A stretch of DNA of 64,000 bases from Lysinibacillus odysseyi 34hs-1 = NBRC 100172 (GTDB lineage Bacteria > Bacillota > Bacilli > Bacillales_A > Planococcaceae), in contig NZ_BCVX01000002.1 of the NCBI RefSeq assembly GCF_001591965.1, positions 62,001-126,000 on the forward strand, written 5' to 3'. The notes under the pieces were generated by a model. The model did no database searches. It had not been told where the DNA came from and saw only the letters and a list, made by a program, of their open reading frames with translations. This document shows positions 1 through 10,666 of the stretch, piece after piece. Within the stretch, counting starts at the first letter, position 1. Each line of letters starts with the position of its first letter. Made by a program: the position numbers and the translations under genes.

Positions 1-342
1 AATGTGAACGCTTTTTGCAGGGGACAACGGAGAAAACTCCTGTATGTATTGCTTTAATGTCTTCCCTTTAACATATTCCATTACAATATAGTGCATATCT
101 CCGTCTTCTCCGACATCATAGACACTTACAATGTTGGGATGTGTTAGGCTTGTAGCAGATAATGCTTCTCTTTGAAAACGTCGATGTAATTCTTCTTCAT
201 TCGAAAAATCATACCGCAGAATCTTAATTGCTACATCACGGCTTAAAATAATATCGTGTGCCAAGTAAACATGACTCATCCCACCGCCGCCAATCAGCGA
301 TAGAATTTCATAACGTTCACCTACTCGTTTTCCAATCAGCAT
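1..342 (-). CDS. prkC: Ser/Thr protein kinase PrkC, N-terminal part
   Basis: Only the first 114 codons of a Hanks-type Ser/Thr kinase are present; the rest lies beyond the left edge. The protein begins [20 protein letters not shown], with the Gly-rich loop at residues 18-21, the ATP-binding lysine in VAIK at residue 40 and the alpha-C glutamate near residue 59. In Bacillus, PrkC is a membrane kinase with extracellular PASTA repeats that senses muropeptides; those parts cannot be seen here. The ATG lies 2 bp after the prpC stop, so the kinase and its phosphatase are almost certainly co-transcribed. Identity as PrkC rests on the kinase motifs plus the conserved rlmN-prpC-prkC order. Confidence 0.93.
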   Translation of the reverse strand, partial: MLIGKRVGERYEILSLIGGGGMSHVYLAHDIILSRDVAIKILRYDFSNEEELHRRFQREALSATSLTHPNIVSVYDVGEDGDMHYIVMEYVKGKTLKQYIQEFSPLSPAKSVHI

Positions 343-344
343 GC

Positions 345-1091
345 CTACACCTCCTCTTTCATCGTCATTAATATAAGGGAAATATTATCTTCACCACCGC
401 TGTCATTTGCCAGCTTGACGAGTTTTTCTCCTTTTTCTTTCAGTGACATAGGCAGCGTAATAATGGCGGCCATTTCATTTGAAGACAGTTTATTACTGAG
501 CCCATCGGAACAGATGAGCAAATAAGAGTCTTCTTCCACTTGTACATCATAAAAATCCGGCTGTATCGATCTTTCTGTTCCTAAAGATTTTAAGATGAAA
601 TTTTTCTGTGGATGGTTTTGTGCCTCTTCCTCACTGATTTGGCCACTTTCCAATAAAACATTCACATACGAGTGGTCACGCGTGATCAGCGTAACCGTCT
701 CGTTTGTAAAATGATAAACGCGGCTGTCCCCTATATGGCCAATGATGCAGTCCATATGATGAACGAGCACGGCAATAAGCGTAGTCCCCATTCCTTGACA
801 GTCTTCATGTGATAGGGAGTAACGATAAACTTCATTATTAATTTGTGATATAGCATGATGAAGCCATTCTTTACAGCTTTCCTGGGAATGGAAGCGGCTG
901 CCTTCCTCTGTGAGGAATAGCGTCCGCATCTGTTCAATCGCCATTTCGCTTGCCACATCTCCTGCATTATGACCACCCATGCCGTCTGCCAAAATGGCAA
1001 GCTTGAATTGATCAGGCCGCTCGACAAACGCGACCCGGTCCTCATTTACTGTACGTTTCAATCCAACATCACTTTCGACTGTAAAGTTCAT
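345..1091 (-). CDS. prpC: PP2C-type Ser/Thr phosphatase PrpC
   Basis: A 248-residue PP2C-family metal-dependent phosphatase that reverses phosphorylation by PrkC. Metal-binding motifs are visible: NED at residues 16-18, ADGMGGH at 35-41, CSDGLSN, and GGEDNIS near the C-terminus. I start it at the ATG at 1091 ([10 protein letters not shown]). A GTG nine bases upstream is also in frame, but the AGGTAGG ribosome site is better spaced for the ATG. That ribosome site overlaps the rlmN stop codon, which suggests translational coupling. The short length and single domain fit the family. Confidence 0.93.
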   Translation of the reverse strand: MNFTVESDVGLKRTVNEDRVAFVERPDQFKLAILADGMGGHNAGDVASEMAIEQMRTLFLTEEGSRFHSQESCKEWLHHAISQINNEVYRYSLSHEDCQGMGTTLIAVLVHHMDCIIGHIGDSRVYHFTNETVTLITRDHSYVNVLLESGQISEEEAQNHPQKNFILKSLGTERSIQPDFYDVQVEEDSYLLICSDGLSNKLSSNEMAAIITLPMSLKEKGEKLVKLANDSGGEDNISLILMTMKEEV

Positions 1092-1100
1092 AATGGTCAC

Positions 1101-2240
1101 CTACCTCACTTCATCTTGTCGTTCCTGCGCACGCAATTGTCCACAAGCTGCTGCGATATCTGCTCCTTGCTCGCGGCGGATTGTTACATTCACGCCACGC
1201 TCTTTTAATGCGCGTTCAAACGCAAAGATGCTGCTGCGTGATGTACGGACATAGTCGCGTTCCGGTACATAATTGATTGGAATTAAATTGACATGGCACT
1301 TTATTCCTTTAATCAAATCTGCCAATTCATTAGCAATTTCTACTGAATCATTTTCGCCGGACATCAAGCCGTACTCAAAGCTCACACGACGGCCTGTTTT
1401 CTTCGTATAATAGCGTACTGCTTCCAACAGTTCCTCAATTTTATAAGCACGGGCAATCGGCATTAATTTTTGACGCGCTTCCTGATTTGGCGCATGAAGG
1501 GAAACGGCAAAATTGATTTGCAATTGTTCATCTGCAAATTGATAAATCTTCGGTACAATCCCCGAAGTCGATACTGTAATATGACGGGCTCCAATGTTCA
1601 AGCCCTTATCATTATTAATAATTTTCAAGAAGTTCATCATTGCATCATAGTTGTCAAACGGTTCGCCAATACCCATGATGACAATCGAGCTTACACGTTC
1701 TCCAACTTCATCCAATGTTTGCTGTACTTTGACAACCTGCTCAACAATTTCTCCAGCCAGCAGATGGCGTTTTAATCCGCCTAATGTAGAGGCACAGAAT
1801 GTACAGCCGATCCGGCACCCTACCTGTGTTGTTACACAGACGGAATTCCCGTAATCATGACGCATTAACACTGTTTCAATAGAGTATCCATCCTGCAACT
1901 GGAATAAAAACTTGATTGTTCCGTCTTTTGATTCCTGCTTAATAAGAGTTGACAGCGTCGTTAACGCAAAATTCTCTTCTAATTTTTCCCGAAGACCCTT
2001 TGATAGGTTGGACATTTCCTCAAATGTTTTTACACGCTTGTTGTATAACCACTCGTAAATCTGCCCGGCGCGGAATGGCTTTTCACCGTTCTCCTTCAAC
2101 CACTCCTGCAGTTCATCAGGACGCAATGAATAAATGGATTCCTTTAACTGGGGCTTTTCTTTTTTCTCACGACGAACCGGCTTAACTTCCGCCTCTTCCA
2201 CTAAATCTTGAATACGTTCATCAAATTTATTTTGGTCCAT
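1101..2240 (-). CDS. rlmN: 23S rRNA/tRNA C2-adenine methyltransferase RlmN
   Basis: Radical-SAM enzyme that methylates C2 of A2503 in 23S rRNA (and A37 of some tRNAs). The iron-sulfur cluster motif CRIGCTFC gives Cys142, Cys146 and Cys149. The C-terminal region carries the conserved [15 protein letters not shown] segment, whose cysteine is the second mechanistic cysteine in the family. The protein has 379 residues, slightly longer than typical because of a charged N-terminal extension of about 35 residues rich in Glu and Lys. It sits between rsmB and prpC as in Bacillus subtilis. Confidence 0.96.
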   Translation of the reverse strand: MDQNKFDERIQDLVEEAEVKPVRREKKEKPQLKESIYSLRPDELQEWLKENGEKPFRAGQIYEWLYNKRVKTFEEMSNLSKGLREKLEENFALTTLSTLIKQESKDGTIKFLFQLQDGYSIETVLMRHDYGNSVCVTTQVGCRIGCTFCASTLGGLKRHLLAGEIVEQVVKVQQTLDEVGERVSSIVIMGIGEPFDNYDAMMNFLKIINNDKGLNIGARHITVSTSGIVPKIYQFADEQLQINFAVSLHAPNQEARQKLMPIARAYKIEELLEAVRYYTKKTGRRVSFEYGLMSGENDSVEIANELADLIKGIKCHVNLIPINYVPERDYVRTSRSSIFAFERALKERGVNVTIRREQGADIAAACGQLRAQERQDEVR

Positions 2241-2243
2241 TAC

Positions 2244-3605
2244 TTAAATTGTTTCTCCTTTTTTACGAAATGAGGCAACGAAAAAGCCGTCACTTCCAAA
2301 ATCTTGCGGGAATACTTGCAGCATCCCGTTATTTTGTTTCGCTAATAATTTTTCTGGTAAATTTGTTATTTCCTCGCGTTCCATTTCCGGGTGTGCAGAG
2401 ACAAATGCCTCTACTGTCCCTTCATTTTCACGTTTATCCACGGTACATGTACTATATACGAGACGTCCCCCCGGTTTTAGTACTTGCACTGCGTTATCTA
2501 AAATCGCTAATTGGATTGTCTGTAAGCTTTCCAAATCCTCTTCACGCTTTGTATATTTAATATCAGGCTTCCGGCGCATAACACCTAATCCTGAGCATGG
2601 GGCATCGACAAGTACTGCATCATAACTTTCTTTTGCAAGAAATTCTGCTGCCTTGCGTCCATCAACCGGGGCTGTCTGAACAATGTCCAGTCCAAGACGC
2701 GCGGTATTTTCATCAATTAGATCAAGCTTATGCGGATGCAGGTCCATTGCCAGAATGGAACCCTCATTAGCCATTTTTTCTGCTATATGCGTTGTCTTGC
2801 CACCTGGAGCTGCACACATATCGAGCACTTTCATACCGGGCTGCGCATTCAGCACATTGGCAGGCAGCATGGAGCTTTCATCCTGAATCGTGATGAGTCC
2901 TTTTTTAAACGCTGTTGTGCGCGCCGCAGTTCCATTTGTCAGGTGAATGCATTCGGGCATCATATCACTTTGCTGTGCTTTCACACCTTCTGCCTCAAGA
3001 GACGCCAATACCTCTTCAACAGTTGCACGTGTTGTGTTAACTCTTACTGTTTGCACCGGTGGAATATTATTTTCATGCAGCATAGCCGCCGTTTCCTCAA
3101 AGCCGTAGCTTTCCACCCAGCGTTCTACCAGCCACTGAGGATGGCTCGTTTCAACTGAAAGTCGCTCCACCGGATTCTGAATGGCTGCAGTCGATGGAAC
3201 ACCTTGGCGTAAAATCGAACGCAAGATACCATTTACCATAGAAGCAATTCCTTGGTGGCCGCGTCTTTTGGCAATTTCCACCGCTTCATTTACAGCAGCA
3301 TGTGCCGGAATCCGTGTCAAATACTCCATTTGATACAGAGAAAGACGTAATAGCCATCTTACCCATAGATCCACCTTTCCGCGGATAAAAGGCTCTAAAT
3401 AGTAATCCAGCGTCAGCTTGTGCTGTAGTGTCCCGTATGTCATTTCCGTTAGTAGACTGCGGTCCTTTGCGTCAATTTTATATTTTTCGATTGTCTGATG
3501 GAGGAGTAGATTACTGTACGCCTGGTTTTTATCGACCGCCAGCAGAATGGAAAGCGCCGCATCCCTTACATTGCCATTCCATATTTGTTGCTTTTTTTTA
3601 CTCAT
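2244..3605 (-). CDS. rsmB: 16S rRNA m5C967 methyltransferase RsmB
   Basis: A 453-residue cytosine-C5 rRNA methyltransferase. The first roughly 140 residues form a NusB-like RNA-binding domain. The SAM-dependent catalytic domain follows, with the SAM motif [10 protein letters not shown], the DAPCSGLG motif (release cysteine) and VYSTCT (nucleophilic cysteine). The start codon overlaps the fmt stop as ATGA, so the pair is translationally coupled in the def-fmt-rsmB-rlmN operon. Confidence 0.96.
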   Translation of the reverse strand: MSKKKQQIWNGNVRDAALSILLAVDKNQAYSNLLLHQTIEKYKIDAKDRSLLTEMTYGTLQHKLTLDYYLEPFIRGKVDLWVRWLLRLSLYQMEYLTRIPAHAAVNEAVEIAKRRGHQGIASMVNGILRSILRQGVPSTAAIQNPVERLSVETSHPQWLVERWVESYGFEETAAMLHENNIPPVQTVRVNTTRATVEEVLASLEAEGVKAQQSDMMPECIHLTNGTAARTTAFKKGLITIQDESSMLPANVLNAQPGMKVLDMCAAPGGKTTHIAEKMANEGSILAMDLHPHKLDLIDENTARLGLDIVQTAPVDGRKAAEFLAKESYDAVLVDAPCSGLGVMRRKPDIKYTKREEDLESLQTIQLAILDNAVQVLKPGGRLVYSTCTVDKRENEGTVEAFVSAHPEMEREEITNLPEKLLAKQNNGMLQVFPQDFGSDGFFVASFRKKGETI

Positions 3606-4543
3606 TCAAAACGGTCTCCAATCTGTAGCTTTGAGCCTGTCCCCCGAAGATAATCTTGAGCAGTCATACGCTTTTTACCAGCCGGCTGCAGATCATATAC
3701 AGCAAGGGAACCACCGTCGCCTGTAGCAATCTCAAAATGGTCTTTATGAATGGCTGTTACTTCGCCCGGCTTACAGTCATTGGATGTTGTACCGATTTGT
3801 GCCCACCATATTTTAAAGTTGGCGTCTTCAAATGTTGTATAAGCAACCGGCCAAGGGTGAAGTCCGCGTACTTGATTGTAAATCGTACGTGCATCCTTTG
3901 ACCAATCAATCCGCTCCTGTTCACGGCTAATATTCGATGCATATGTCACTTTTGATTCATCCTGCGGAATACGAGGATTTGTGCCGTCAATTATAGAAGG
4001 CAATGTCTCTTTTAACAGTTCACGGCCAACCCCGCTTAACTTTTCAAACATGCTTCCCGTATGATCTGTATCCTCAATAACAATTTCCTGCTGGGAAATA
4101 ATGTCGCCCGCATCCAGCTTTTCAGCCATATACATAATTGTCACGCCCGTCGTATCCTGTCCATCGATAATCGCCTGATGGATAGGAGCGCCTCCCCGGT
4201 ATTGCGGCAGTAAAGAGGCATGAACATTGATACAGCCAAGACGAGGCGCCTCAAGCAGCTCCTTCGGTAGTATTTGCCCAAACGCAGCAGTAATTACTAA
4301 GTCTGCTCCAAGACCGATAATTTGCTGCAGCTCCTCGGAACCGCGTAGTTTTTCCGGCTGGATAACCGGCAGACCAAGTTTTACCGCCTCTTCCTTTACA
4401 GGCGGAGGTGTCAGCACCTTTTTACGGCCTACTGGACGATCCGGCTGTGTCACGACTGCCAGTACATCGTATCCTTCTTCATACAGCATGCGAAGAATGG
4501 GTGCTGAAAAGGCAGGTGTCCCCATAAAAACAACAGATGTCAT
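3602..4543 (-). CDS. fmt: methionyl-tRNA formyltransferase
   Basis: Formylates initiator Met-tRNA using 10-formyl-THF. The start is taken as the ATG at 4543 ([13 protein letters not shown]); the longer reading frame would place 11 extra residues inside def. The GAGGAG ribosome site lies in the last codons of def. The protein has 313 residues, a Rossmann-type N-terminus, the catalytic signature [14 protein letters not shown] near residue 110, and the usual C-terminal OB-like domain with [10 protein letters not shown]. It is paired with def, the enzyme that removes the formyl group. Confidence 0.96.
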   Translation of the reverse strand: MTSVVFMGTPAFSAPILRMLYEEGYDVLAVVTQPDRPVGRKKVLTPPPVKEEAVKLGLPVIQPEKLRGSEELQQIIGLGADLVITAAFGQILPKELLEAPRLGCINVHASLLPQYRGGAPIHQAIIDGQDTTGVTIMYMAEKLDAGDIISQQEIVIEDTDHTGSMFEKLSGVGRELLKETLPSIIDGTNPRIPQDESKVTYASNISREQERIDWSKDARTIYNQVRGLHPWPVAYTTFEDANFKIWWAQIGTTSNDCKPGEVTAIHKDHFEIATGDGGSLAVYDLQPAGKKRMTAQDYLRGTGSKLQIGDRFE

Positions 4544-4544
4544 A

Positions 4545-5036
4545 TTACTCCTCCTCAACGTCCGCGTACATTTCATCCAGCTCTTCTTGTGTCAATATAC
4601 GCGTCATTTTCGAGTCGAAAAGCACCCCGTCCAGATGATCGATTTCATGTAAAATACATCGGGCTTCAAACTCTTCTGCCTCTAATTCATAAATACGGCC
4701 TTCACGGTCTGCTGCTTCAATTTTCACATAGGTAGGGCGCTTTACCATACCGAACAAGTCAGGAAAACTTAGGCACCCTTCTACATCTTCTGCCTCTCCG
4801 CGCGTTTCTAGAACAACCGGATTAATCATCTCTAAAATATCCTCGCCAAGTTCTACAATCGCTACACGTAAACTGACCCCGATTTGCGGCGCAGCAATTC
4901 CCACTCCGTCGTATTCCACCATCGTGTCGTACAAATCATCTAAAAGCTCGATAATTTTTTCATCAATCACGTCAACTTCTTTTGTTTTGGAAGATAAAAC
5001 CTTTGCAGGTGCCTTCACTACCTCTTTAATTGCCAT
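4545..5036 (-). CDS. def: peptide deformylase
   Basis: Metalloenzyme that removes the N-formyl group from nascent proteins. All three family motifs are present: [18 protein letters not shown] (metal-binding Cys) and HEIDHLDG (two metal-binding His and the catalytic Glu). The 163-residue length matches the Bacillus subtilis Def type. It lies between priA and fmt, with fmt starting 1 bp after its stop. Confidence 0.96.
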   Translation of the reverse strand: MAIKEVVKAPAKVLSSKTKEVDVIDEKIIELLDDLYDTMVEYDGVGIAAPQIGVSLRVAIVELGEDILEMINPVVLETRGEAEDVEGCLSFPDLFGMVKRPTYVKIEAADREGRIYELEAEEFEARCILHEIDHLDGVLFDSKMTRILTQEELDEMYADVEEE

Positions 5037-5060
5037 ATATTTTTTACCTCTTTCACAAGC

Positions 5061-7478
5061 TCAAATCATGGAAGGGTCCAAATCGATTGTGAGCTGAATT
5101 CCTTTTTTTATCCATTCCGAACGGTACAATTTTATTAACTGTAAAAGTACTGGAATCAATTTTGGTTCTACCTTATATTTTATCAAACATTGGTATCGAT
5201 ATCTATTTTGGAGACGGCTGATGCTCGCTGTTGTCGGGCCGATGATCGAAACATTAAAGGATAGATTAGCCCGTAAATATTCGGAGGCCCTCGCTGCATA
5301 TTCTGCAGCCATCATAACATCCTCATGAGAAACTTGAATGAGTGCTAAATAATAATAAGGAGGATAATTCGCCTGTCGCCGTACATACATTTCCCGCTCA
5401 TAGAACGGCTCATACAGCTGCTCCTTTGACAGCTCAATCGCATAATGCTCAGGTGTATAGGTTTGGACAAACACTTCCCCCGCCTTTTCATGACGCCCGG
5501 CACGCCCGCTCACCTGAGTCAGCAGCTGAAATGTCCGCTCGGCCGAACGGTAATCCGGCAAATGCAGACTCGTATCGGCACTTAATACCCCAACTAATGT
5601 GATATTCGGAAAATCAAGACCTTTTGCAATCATTTGTGTGCCGAGCAAAATATCTGCCTCCCCACGTCCGAAAGCATCCAAAATTGTCTCATGGGCACCC
5701 TTTTTATTCGTAGTATCTACATCCATCCGGAGAACACGCGCCTCAGGAAATAATTTATGCAGCTCTTCCTCGACCTTTTGTGTGCCTGTACCGAAGAAAC
5801 GGATATGATCACTTGCACATTCCGGACATACTTCCGGCACATACTCTTCATGACCGCAATAGTGACATTTTAGTTTTTCACTAAAACGATGATATGTCAG
5901 CGAAATATCGCAGTTCGGACATTCCACAACCGTTCCGCAATCCCTGCACAGCACAAAGGAGGAATAGCCTCGCCGGTTTAAAAACAGGACGGTCTGTTCC
6001 TTTTTGGCGAGACGCTCCCGTATCGCATCTGCTAATTGAATAGAAAACATCGAACGATTTCCAAGCTTCAGCTCTTCCCGCATATCGACAATGTGAACGG
6101 TCGGTAAATTTTGATTCATCGCACGCTTTTTCAACGTTAATAGCGTATAAACACCTTTTTTCGCCCGTGCAAAGGATTCCAGGCTCGGTGTCGCACTTCC
6201 TAAAATAACCGGGCATTTATGATACTCGCTGCGCCAGATGGCAACGTCCCTTGCATGGTAGCGCGGCGAATCCTCCTGCTTATAAGTCGATTCATGTTCT
6301 TCGTCTAAAATAATCAACCCTAGATTTCCAAAAGGAGCAAAGATGGCCGATCTGGCACCGACTACCACCTTCACCTTGCCCTGCTGGACTTTCCGCCATT
6401 CATCATACTTTTCACCGACGGATAAACCGCTGTGCATAACGGCCACGAGCTCTCCAAAACGTGACCGGAAACGCTCTGTCATCTGCGGGGTAAGGGATAT
6501 TTCAGGAACAAGAACGATAGATTCCTTGCCTTCTTGAAGCGTATGCTGAATAGCTTGGAGATACACTTCCGTTTTACCGCTTCCCGTAATGCCCTGAAGC
6601 AAAAATGTTTCAGCAACCTGTGCATCCATTGCGCCCGTAATCGCGGAAAGGGCTGTCTCCTGCTCATCTGTCAATTTAAGAAAATCCGTTTTCACAATAT
6701 CCTTTGTAAATGGATCTCTATACACCTCTTCCTTGATGAAGGCAGCTGCCCCCTTTTCAATGACTACTTGTAATACCGCCATTGTGACTCCAGTTTCACT
6801 GCATACTTCATCCGGCAGAAACACTTGTCCGGGACGTTCTGCCATCCACTGTACAAGCTGCTTTTGTTTCTGTGCACGCTTGGAAATTTCCGATTCTATC
6901 TTTTCAAGCTTCTTCCGATCTTGGTTAATTTGGACTTTCCGAATTTCCTTTACTGCTCCTTGCTGCTTTACACTGTTCTCGATTGTGACAAAGCCGTCCT
7001 TTACAGCCGCTTTCAGCTCATGCAAAAGGCCAGCTTTTTCAAAATTTTTGAAATCTGCCTTTCCATTCCGGTTGAAAAAGGGCTGTAATGGCTTCGGCAC
7101 ATCTTCTATCTCGCCGCATAAATGGACAATTTTCTCGTATTTTGCTCGGAGTGCTGACGGCAGCATAGCCTGCAGGGCATCAATTTCGTAGCAAATCGTC
7201 TGCTGCTTCAGCCACTTAGCCATTTCCAGCATTTCCTCTGTTAGTACAGGCTCAATATCCAGTACTTGGGTCACCGGTTTAATTTTATTCATCGGCACTT
7301 CTGTGTCATGTTGAAGGGCCACTACAAACCCTAATACATTACGCGGTCCAAATGGAACCTTCACACGGCTCCCCACCTCAATTAAGGCGTGCCACTCTTC
7401 AGGCACCAGGTAGTCGAACGGGCGGTCCACCGGATACGCTGCTACATCGACGATCACTTGGGCAACGACTAGTGTCAT
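5061..7478 (-). CDS. priA: primosomal replication restart helicase PriA
   Basis: Superfamily 2 3'-5' DNA helicase (805 residues) that reloads the replisome at stalled forks. N-terminal 3'-DNA-binding domain, then Walker A GITGSGKT near residue 300, the DEEH box (ILDEEHE), and a zinc-binding insertion with paired cysteines (CRDCG, CPNCD, CHYCG, CPEC) near residues 525-565. Its ATG overlaps the coaBC stop as ATGA. Confidence 0.96.
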   Translation of the reverse strand: MTLVVAQVIVDVAAYPVDRPFDYLVPEEWHALIEVGSRVKVPFGPRNVLGFVVALQHDTEVPMNKIKPVTQVLDIEPVLTEEMLEMAKWLKQQTICYEIDALQAMLPSALRAKYEKIVHLCGEIEDVPKPLQPFFNRNGKADFKNFEKAGLLHELKAAVKDGFVTIENSVKQQGAVKEIRKVQINQDRKKLEKIESEISKRAQKQKQLVQWMAERPGQVFLPDEVCSETGVTMAVLQVVIEKGAAAFIKEEVYRDPFTKDIVKTDFLKLTDEQETALSAITGAMDAQVAETFLLQGITGSGKTEVYLQAIQHTLQEGKESIVLVPEISLTPQMTERFRSRFGELVAVMHSGLSVGEKYDEWRKVQQGKVKVVVGARSAIFAPFGNLGLIILDEEHESTYKQEDSPRYHARDVAIWRSEYHKCPVILGSATPSLESFARAKKGVYTLLTLKKRAMNQNLPTVHIVDMREELKLGNRSMFSIQLADAIRERLAKKEQTVLFLNRRGYSSFVLCRDCGTVVECPNCDISLTYHRFSEKLKCHYCGHEEYVPEVCPECASDHIRFFGTGTQKVEEELHKLFPEARVLRMDVDTTNKKGAHETILDAFGRGEADILLGTQMIAKGLDFPNITLVGVLSADTSLHLPDYRSAERTFQLLTQVSGRAGRHEKAGEVFVQTYTPEHYAIELSKEQLYEPFYEREMYVRRQANYPPYYYLALIQVSHEDVMMAAEYAARASEYLRANLSFNVSIIGPTTASISRLQNRYRYQCLIKYKVEPKLIPVLLQLIKLYRSEWIKKGIQLTIDLDPSMI

Positions 7479-8671
7479 TTGAACTCTTCCCTCTCTGCAA
7501 TCGTTGTAAGAAGACGGTAAGCAAGCTCTTTTTTAGGAAGGTGGGGGAAGCTTTTTTTATAGTCATATCCGATCAAAGTAACGCTGTTTGTATCTGTTCC
7601 AAAACCGGAGCCTGCCTCTGTTATGTCATTTGCTACAATGTAATCGGCATTTTTCTTTTGCAGTTTCTGCTGTCCGTAATTTTCTACATCATCTGTTTCA
7701 GCAGCAAACCCGATTAACAATTGATGCTTTTTATGTGCCCCGAGTGTCGCTAAAATATCAGTCGTTCGCTCAAGCTCCAAAACAGCCTCGCCCGGCTGTT
7801 TTTTCATCTTCTGTCCGTACACATTTTTGGGGCGATAGTCAGCTACCGCGGCTGTCTTGATCACAATATCCGCAACATCGTATTCTGCCCATATAGCTTC
7901 GAACATTTGCTGTGCACTTTCAACATCTAGTACCTTCATCCCCGCTGGCTTTGCCAGGTTGGTAGGACCTGACACAAGAACAACCTCTGCCCCCAAGTCC
8001 CGGGCTGCTTCCGCCATTGCATAACCCATTTTGCCAGAGGAGAAATTTGTTAGAAAACGTACCGGGTCCACTTTTTCGCGTGTTGGACCGGCTGAAACAA
8101 CTACTTTTTTCCCCTTTAAAGGTTGAAAGGCCGGCTGAAAATGCTGTTTCACTAGCTCAGTAATTTTTTCAGGCTCCTCTAGACGGCCTTTGCCCACATA
8201 GCCACATGCCAAGTACCCTTCAGATGGCTCGATGAAGCGGTAGCCGTCTGTATGGAGCTGAATAATATTGCGTTTTACTGCCGGATGGTCATACATATGA
8301 ACATTCATTGCCGGTGCAATCCAAACAGGGGCTGTTGCTGCCAGAAGTGTCGTTGTTACCATATCATCTGCAATCCCGTTTGCCAGTTTTCCAATAACAT
8401 TTGCTGTTGCGGGAGCCACTAAAATGAGATCCGCCCAGTCTGCTAAATCGATATGGGCAATGACAGCGGAATTTTTTTCATCGAATGTATCGAAAAACAC
8501 ATCATTTTTAGACATCACTTGAAAGCTTAATGGGTTAACAAATTTCTGTGCAGATGCTGTCATGATTACTTTTACGGTAAAGCCTGCCTGTGTCAGTTTA
8601 CTCACAAGCGCAACCGCTTTATAAACTGCAATTCCACCTGTTACACAAAGTAAAATATTTCTCTGTTGCAT
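7475..8671 (-). CDS. coaBC: bifunctional phosphopantothenoylcysteine decarboxylase/synthetase CoaBC
   Basis: Two consecutive steps of coenzyme A synthesis in one 398-residue protein. The N-terminal flavoprotein (CoaC) domain starts LLCVTGGIAVYK and has the PAMN motif (WIAPAMNVHMY) and the flexible substrate-recognition segment with YLACGYVGKGR. The C-terminal CoaB domain carries VSAGPTREKVDPVRF and the AAVADYRPK and KKNADYIVANDI motifs that bind CTP and 4'-phosphopantothenate. The ribosome site GGGAG lies about 10 bases upstream. Confidence 0.96.
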   Translation of the reverse strand: MQQRNILLCVTGGIAVYKAVALVSKLTQAGFTVKVIMTASAQKFVNPLSFQVMSKNDVFFDTFDEKNSAVIAHIDLADWADLILVAPATANVIGKLANGIADDMVTTTLLAATAPVWIAPAMNVHMYDHPAVKRNIIQLHTDGYRFIEPSEGYLACGYVGKGRLEEPEKITELVKQHFQPAFQPLKGKKVVVSAGPTREKVDPVRFLTNFSSGKMGYAMAEAARDLGAEVVLVSGPTNLAKPAGMKVLDVESAQQMFEAIWAEYDVADIVIKTAAVADYRPKNVYGQKMKKQPGEAVLELERTTDILATLGAHKKHQLLIGFAAETDDVENYGQQKLQKKNADYIVANDITEAGSGFGTDTNSVTLIGYDYKKSFPHLPKKELAYRLLTTIAEREEFK

Positions 8672-8696
8672 AAAAATTTCTCCCTTTCAAATGATA

Positions 8697-8724
8697 AGCT
8701 CCCAAAGAAACTTCTCCGGGAGCT
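8697..8724 (-). other. imperfect hairpin between rpoZ and coaBC
   Basis: A 28-base dyad, AGCTCCC...GGGAGCT, with an inner AGAA/TTCT pairing, sits in the 67-bp gap after rpoZ. No T-tract follows on the coding strand, so it does not look like an intrinsic terminator. It could be an RNA processing or stability element that sets different levels of rpoZ and coaBC mRNA; that role is inference. Confidence 0.4.
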
Positions 8725-8738
8725 ACCTGCATCAATTA

Positions 8739-8963
8739 TTAAACTTCATCCTCGTAAATAGTTGACTCGTCCTGCTGCACTTTTTTCAGCACTCCTGTCG
8801 CTACTTCCTCTAACGCTTTGCCTACCGGCTTATAAGATACATACTTATGAAGACGCTCGCCGCCCTCTTCCTGCATTTGGCGAGCACGCTTAGAAGCTAA
8901 ACTCACTAATGAATATTTTGAATCGATTTCCTTTTTTAAAGCATCTACTGATGGATATAACAT
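8739..8963 (-). CDS. rpoZ: DNA-directed RNA polymerase omega subunit
   Basis: A 74-residue omega subunit, which helps assemble the beta' subunit into RNA polymerase. The family features are visible: LYPSVDALKKEIDSKYSLV at the N-terminus, the KRARQM helix, and the KPVGKALEEV motif. It starts 3 bp after the gmk stop, the conserved gmk-rpoZ arrangement. Confidence 0.95.
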   Translation of the reverse strand: MLYPSVDALKKEIDSKYSLVSLASKRARQMQEEGGERLHKYVSYKPVGKALEEVATGVLKKVQQDESTIYEDEV

Positions 8964-8966
8964 GGA

Positions 8967-9584
<618 letters not shown>

Positions 9585-9600
9585 TTATAACTCCTTCTAG

Positions 9601-10476
9601 CTATTCAATATTTTGAACTTGCTCTCGCATTTTCTCTAAAATCGTCTTCGCTTGTACAACAGCAATTGAACTTTCCGAAGATTGATTTTTCGAGCCGATT
9701 GTATTGATTTCACGGTGCATTTCCTGCATCAGAAAATCAAGCTTACGGCCAATCGGCACATTTTCCTCCAGCGTTTCTGCCAGCTGCATAAAATGGCTGT
9801 CCAGACGATCTAATTCCTCGCTAATATCAACTCGTTCAGCAAACAGCGCCACTTCTGTCAGCAGTCGGTCTTCCAGCAGGTGGCCGTTCGTAAACTCCTC
9901 AAGTCGCTGCTTTAAGCGTTCCCGGTATTTTGCCACTGCCTCTCCTGATGTTTGGCGGATACATTGTACTTGTGCCTGCAGCTGCTCTTTATACTGAAGC
10001 ATCACTGCCTTCAGCTCCGTACCTTCCCGTTCCCGCATTGCAATGAGTTCGGTAATCGCATCTGTTAATGCCTGCTCTACTGCCAAGAGTACTTCATCAT
10101 TCACAAGCTCTTCTTTTTGAATTACTAACACTTGGTCGAGCATGGCGATTTCCTGCATCGTCCACTTTTCCTCTACCAGCATGTTTTGTGACAGCTCTTC
10201 TTTTGCTTTACGGTATGCCTCTAATAACGGCCAATTAATATCAATTTTCTGCTCAGCTGTCTGAAGCTCCTTCAAAAAAATAATAACATCGAGTTTCCCA
10301 CGTGATAAAGCCTGTGACAGCTTCTTTTTCGCCAGCACTTCCGACTCCATCCATTCCTTTGGGAATTTCGTATTAATTTCTAAAAAACGATGATTCACAC
10401 TACGAACTTCAACGGTTAGTTGATGAGATTTCGTCGTTGTGACACCCCTGCCAAAGCCCGTCATACTACGCACCAA
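9601..10476 (-). CDS. yloC: YicC/YloC-family endoribonuclease
   Basis: A 291-residue YicC/YloC family protein. It begins with the family N-terminus VRSMTGFGRG and ends in the DUF1732-type region with FLMQEMHREINTIGSKNQSS. YicC proteins are described as endoribonucleases. It is the first gene of the gmk-rpoZ-coaBC-priA operon. I place the start at the TTG at 10476; the following GTG at 10473 is an equally possible start. A -10 like sequence (TATAAT) lies upstream at 10510-10515. Confidence 0.9.
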   Translation of the reverse strand: MVRSMTGFGRGVTTTKSHQLTVEVRSVNHRFLEINTKFPKEWMESEVLAKKKLSQALSRGKLDVIIFLKELQTAEQKIDINWPLLEAYRKAKEELSQNMLVEEKWTMQEIAMLDQVLVIQKEELVNDEVLLAVEQALTDAITELIAMREREGTELKAVMLQYKEQLQAQVQCIRQTSGEAVAKYRERLKQRLEEFTNGHLLEDRLLTEVALFAERVDISEELDRLDSHFMQLAETLEENVPIGRKLDFLMQEMHREINTIGSKNQSSESSIAVVQAKTILEKMREQVQNIE

Positions 10477-10509
10477 GGTTCGTCACACCCTTCTTTGCAT
10501 ACTGCAACA

Positions 10510-10515
10510 ATTATA
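10510..10515 (-). promoter_or_regulatory. candidate -10 box for the yloC-gmk operon
   Basis: A perfect TATAAT on the minus strand lies 34 bp upstream of the yloC start in the divergent yloC/rqcH intergenic region. No convincing -35 is seen at the standard distance, so activity is uncertain. Confidence 0.4.
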
Positions 10516-10630
10516 GCATATGTTTGGCCTGTTATGCCGATTGTTTTATATAAATATGTAAACATCGGCACCCGCAAAAAAAAATGCTATCATAAGAAAG
10601 AACGGATTGACAATGGCATATTTAAATAAA

Positions 10631-10647
10631 TACGGTGTAACACCGTA
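10631..10647. promoter_or_regulatory. perfect 8-bp palindrome upstream of rqcH
   Basis: TACGGTGTAACACCGTA is two perfect 8-base half-sites around a single central base, 19 bp upstream of the rqcH ATG. A TTGACA-like -35 is at 10607-10612. The one-base centre argues against an RNA hairpin and for a DNA operator bound by a dimeric regulator. The regulator is unknown. Confidence 0.45.
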
Positions 10648-10666
10648 AATGAAAGAGGAATGAACA

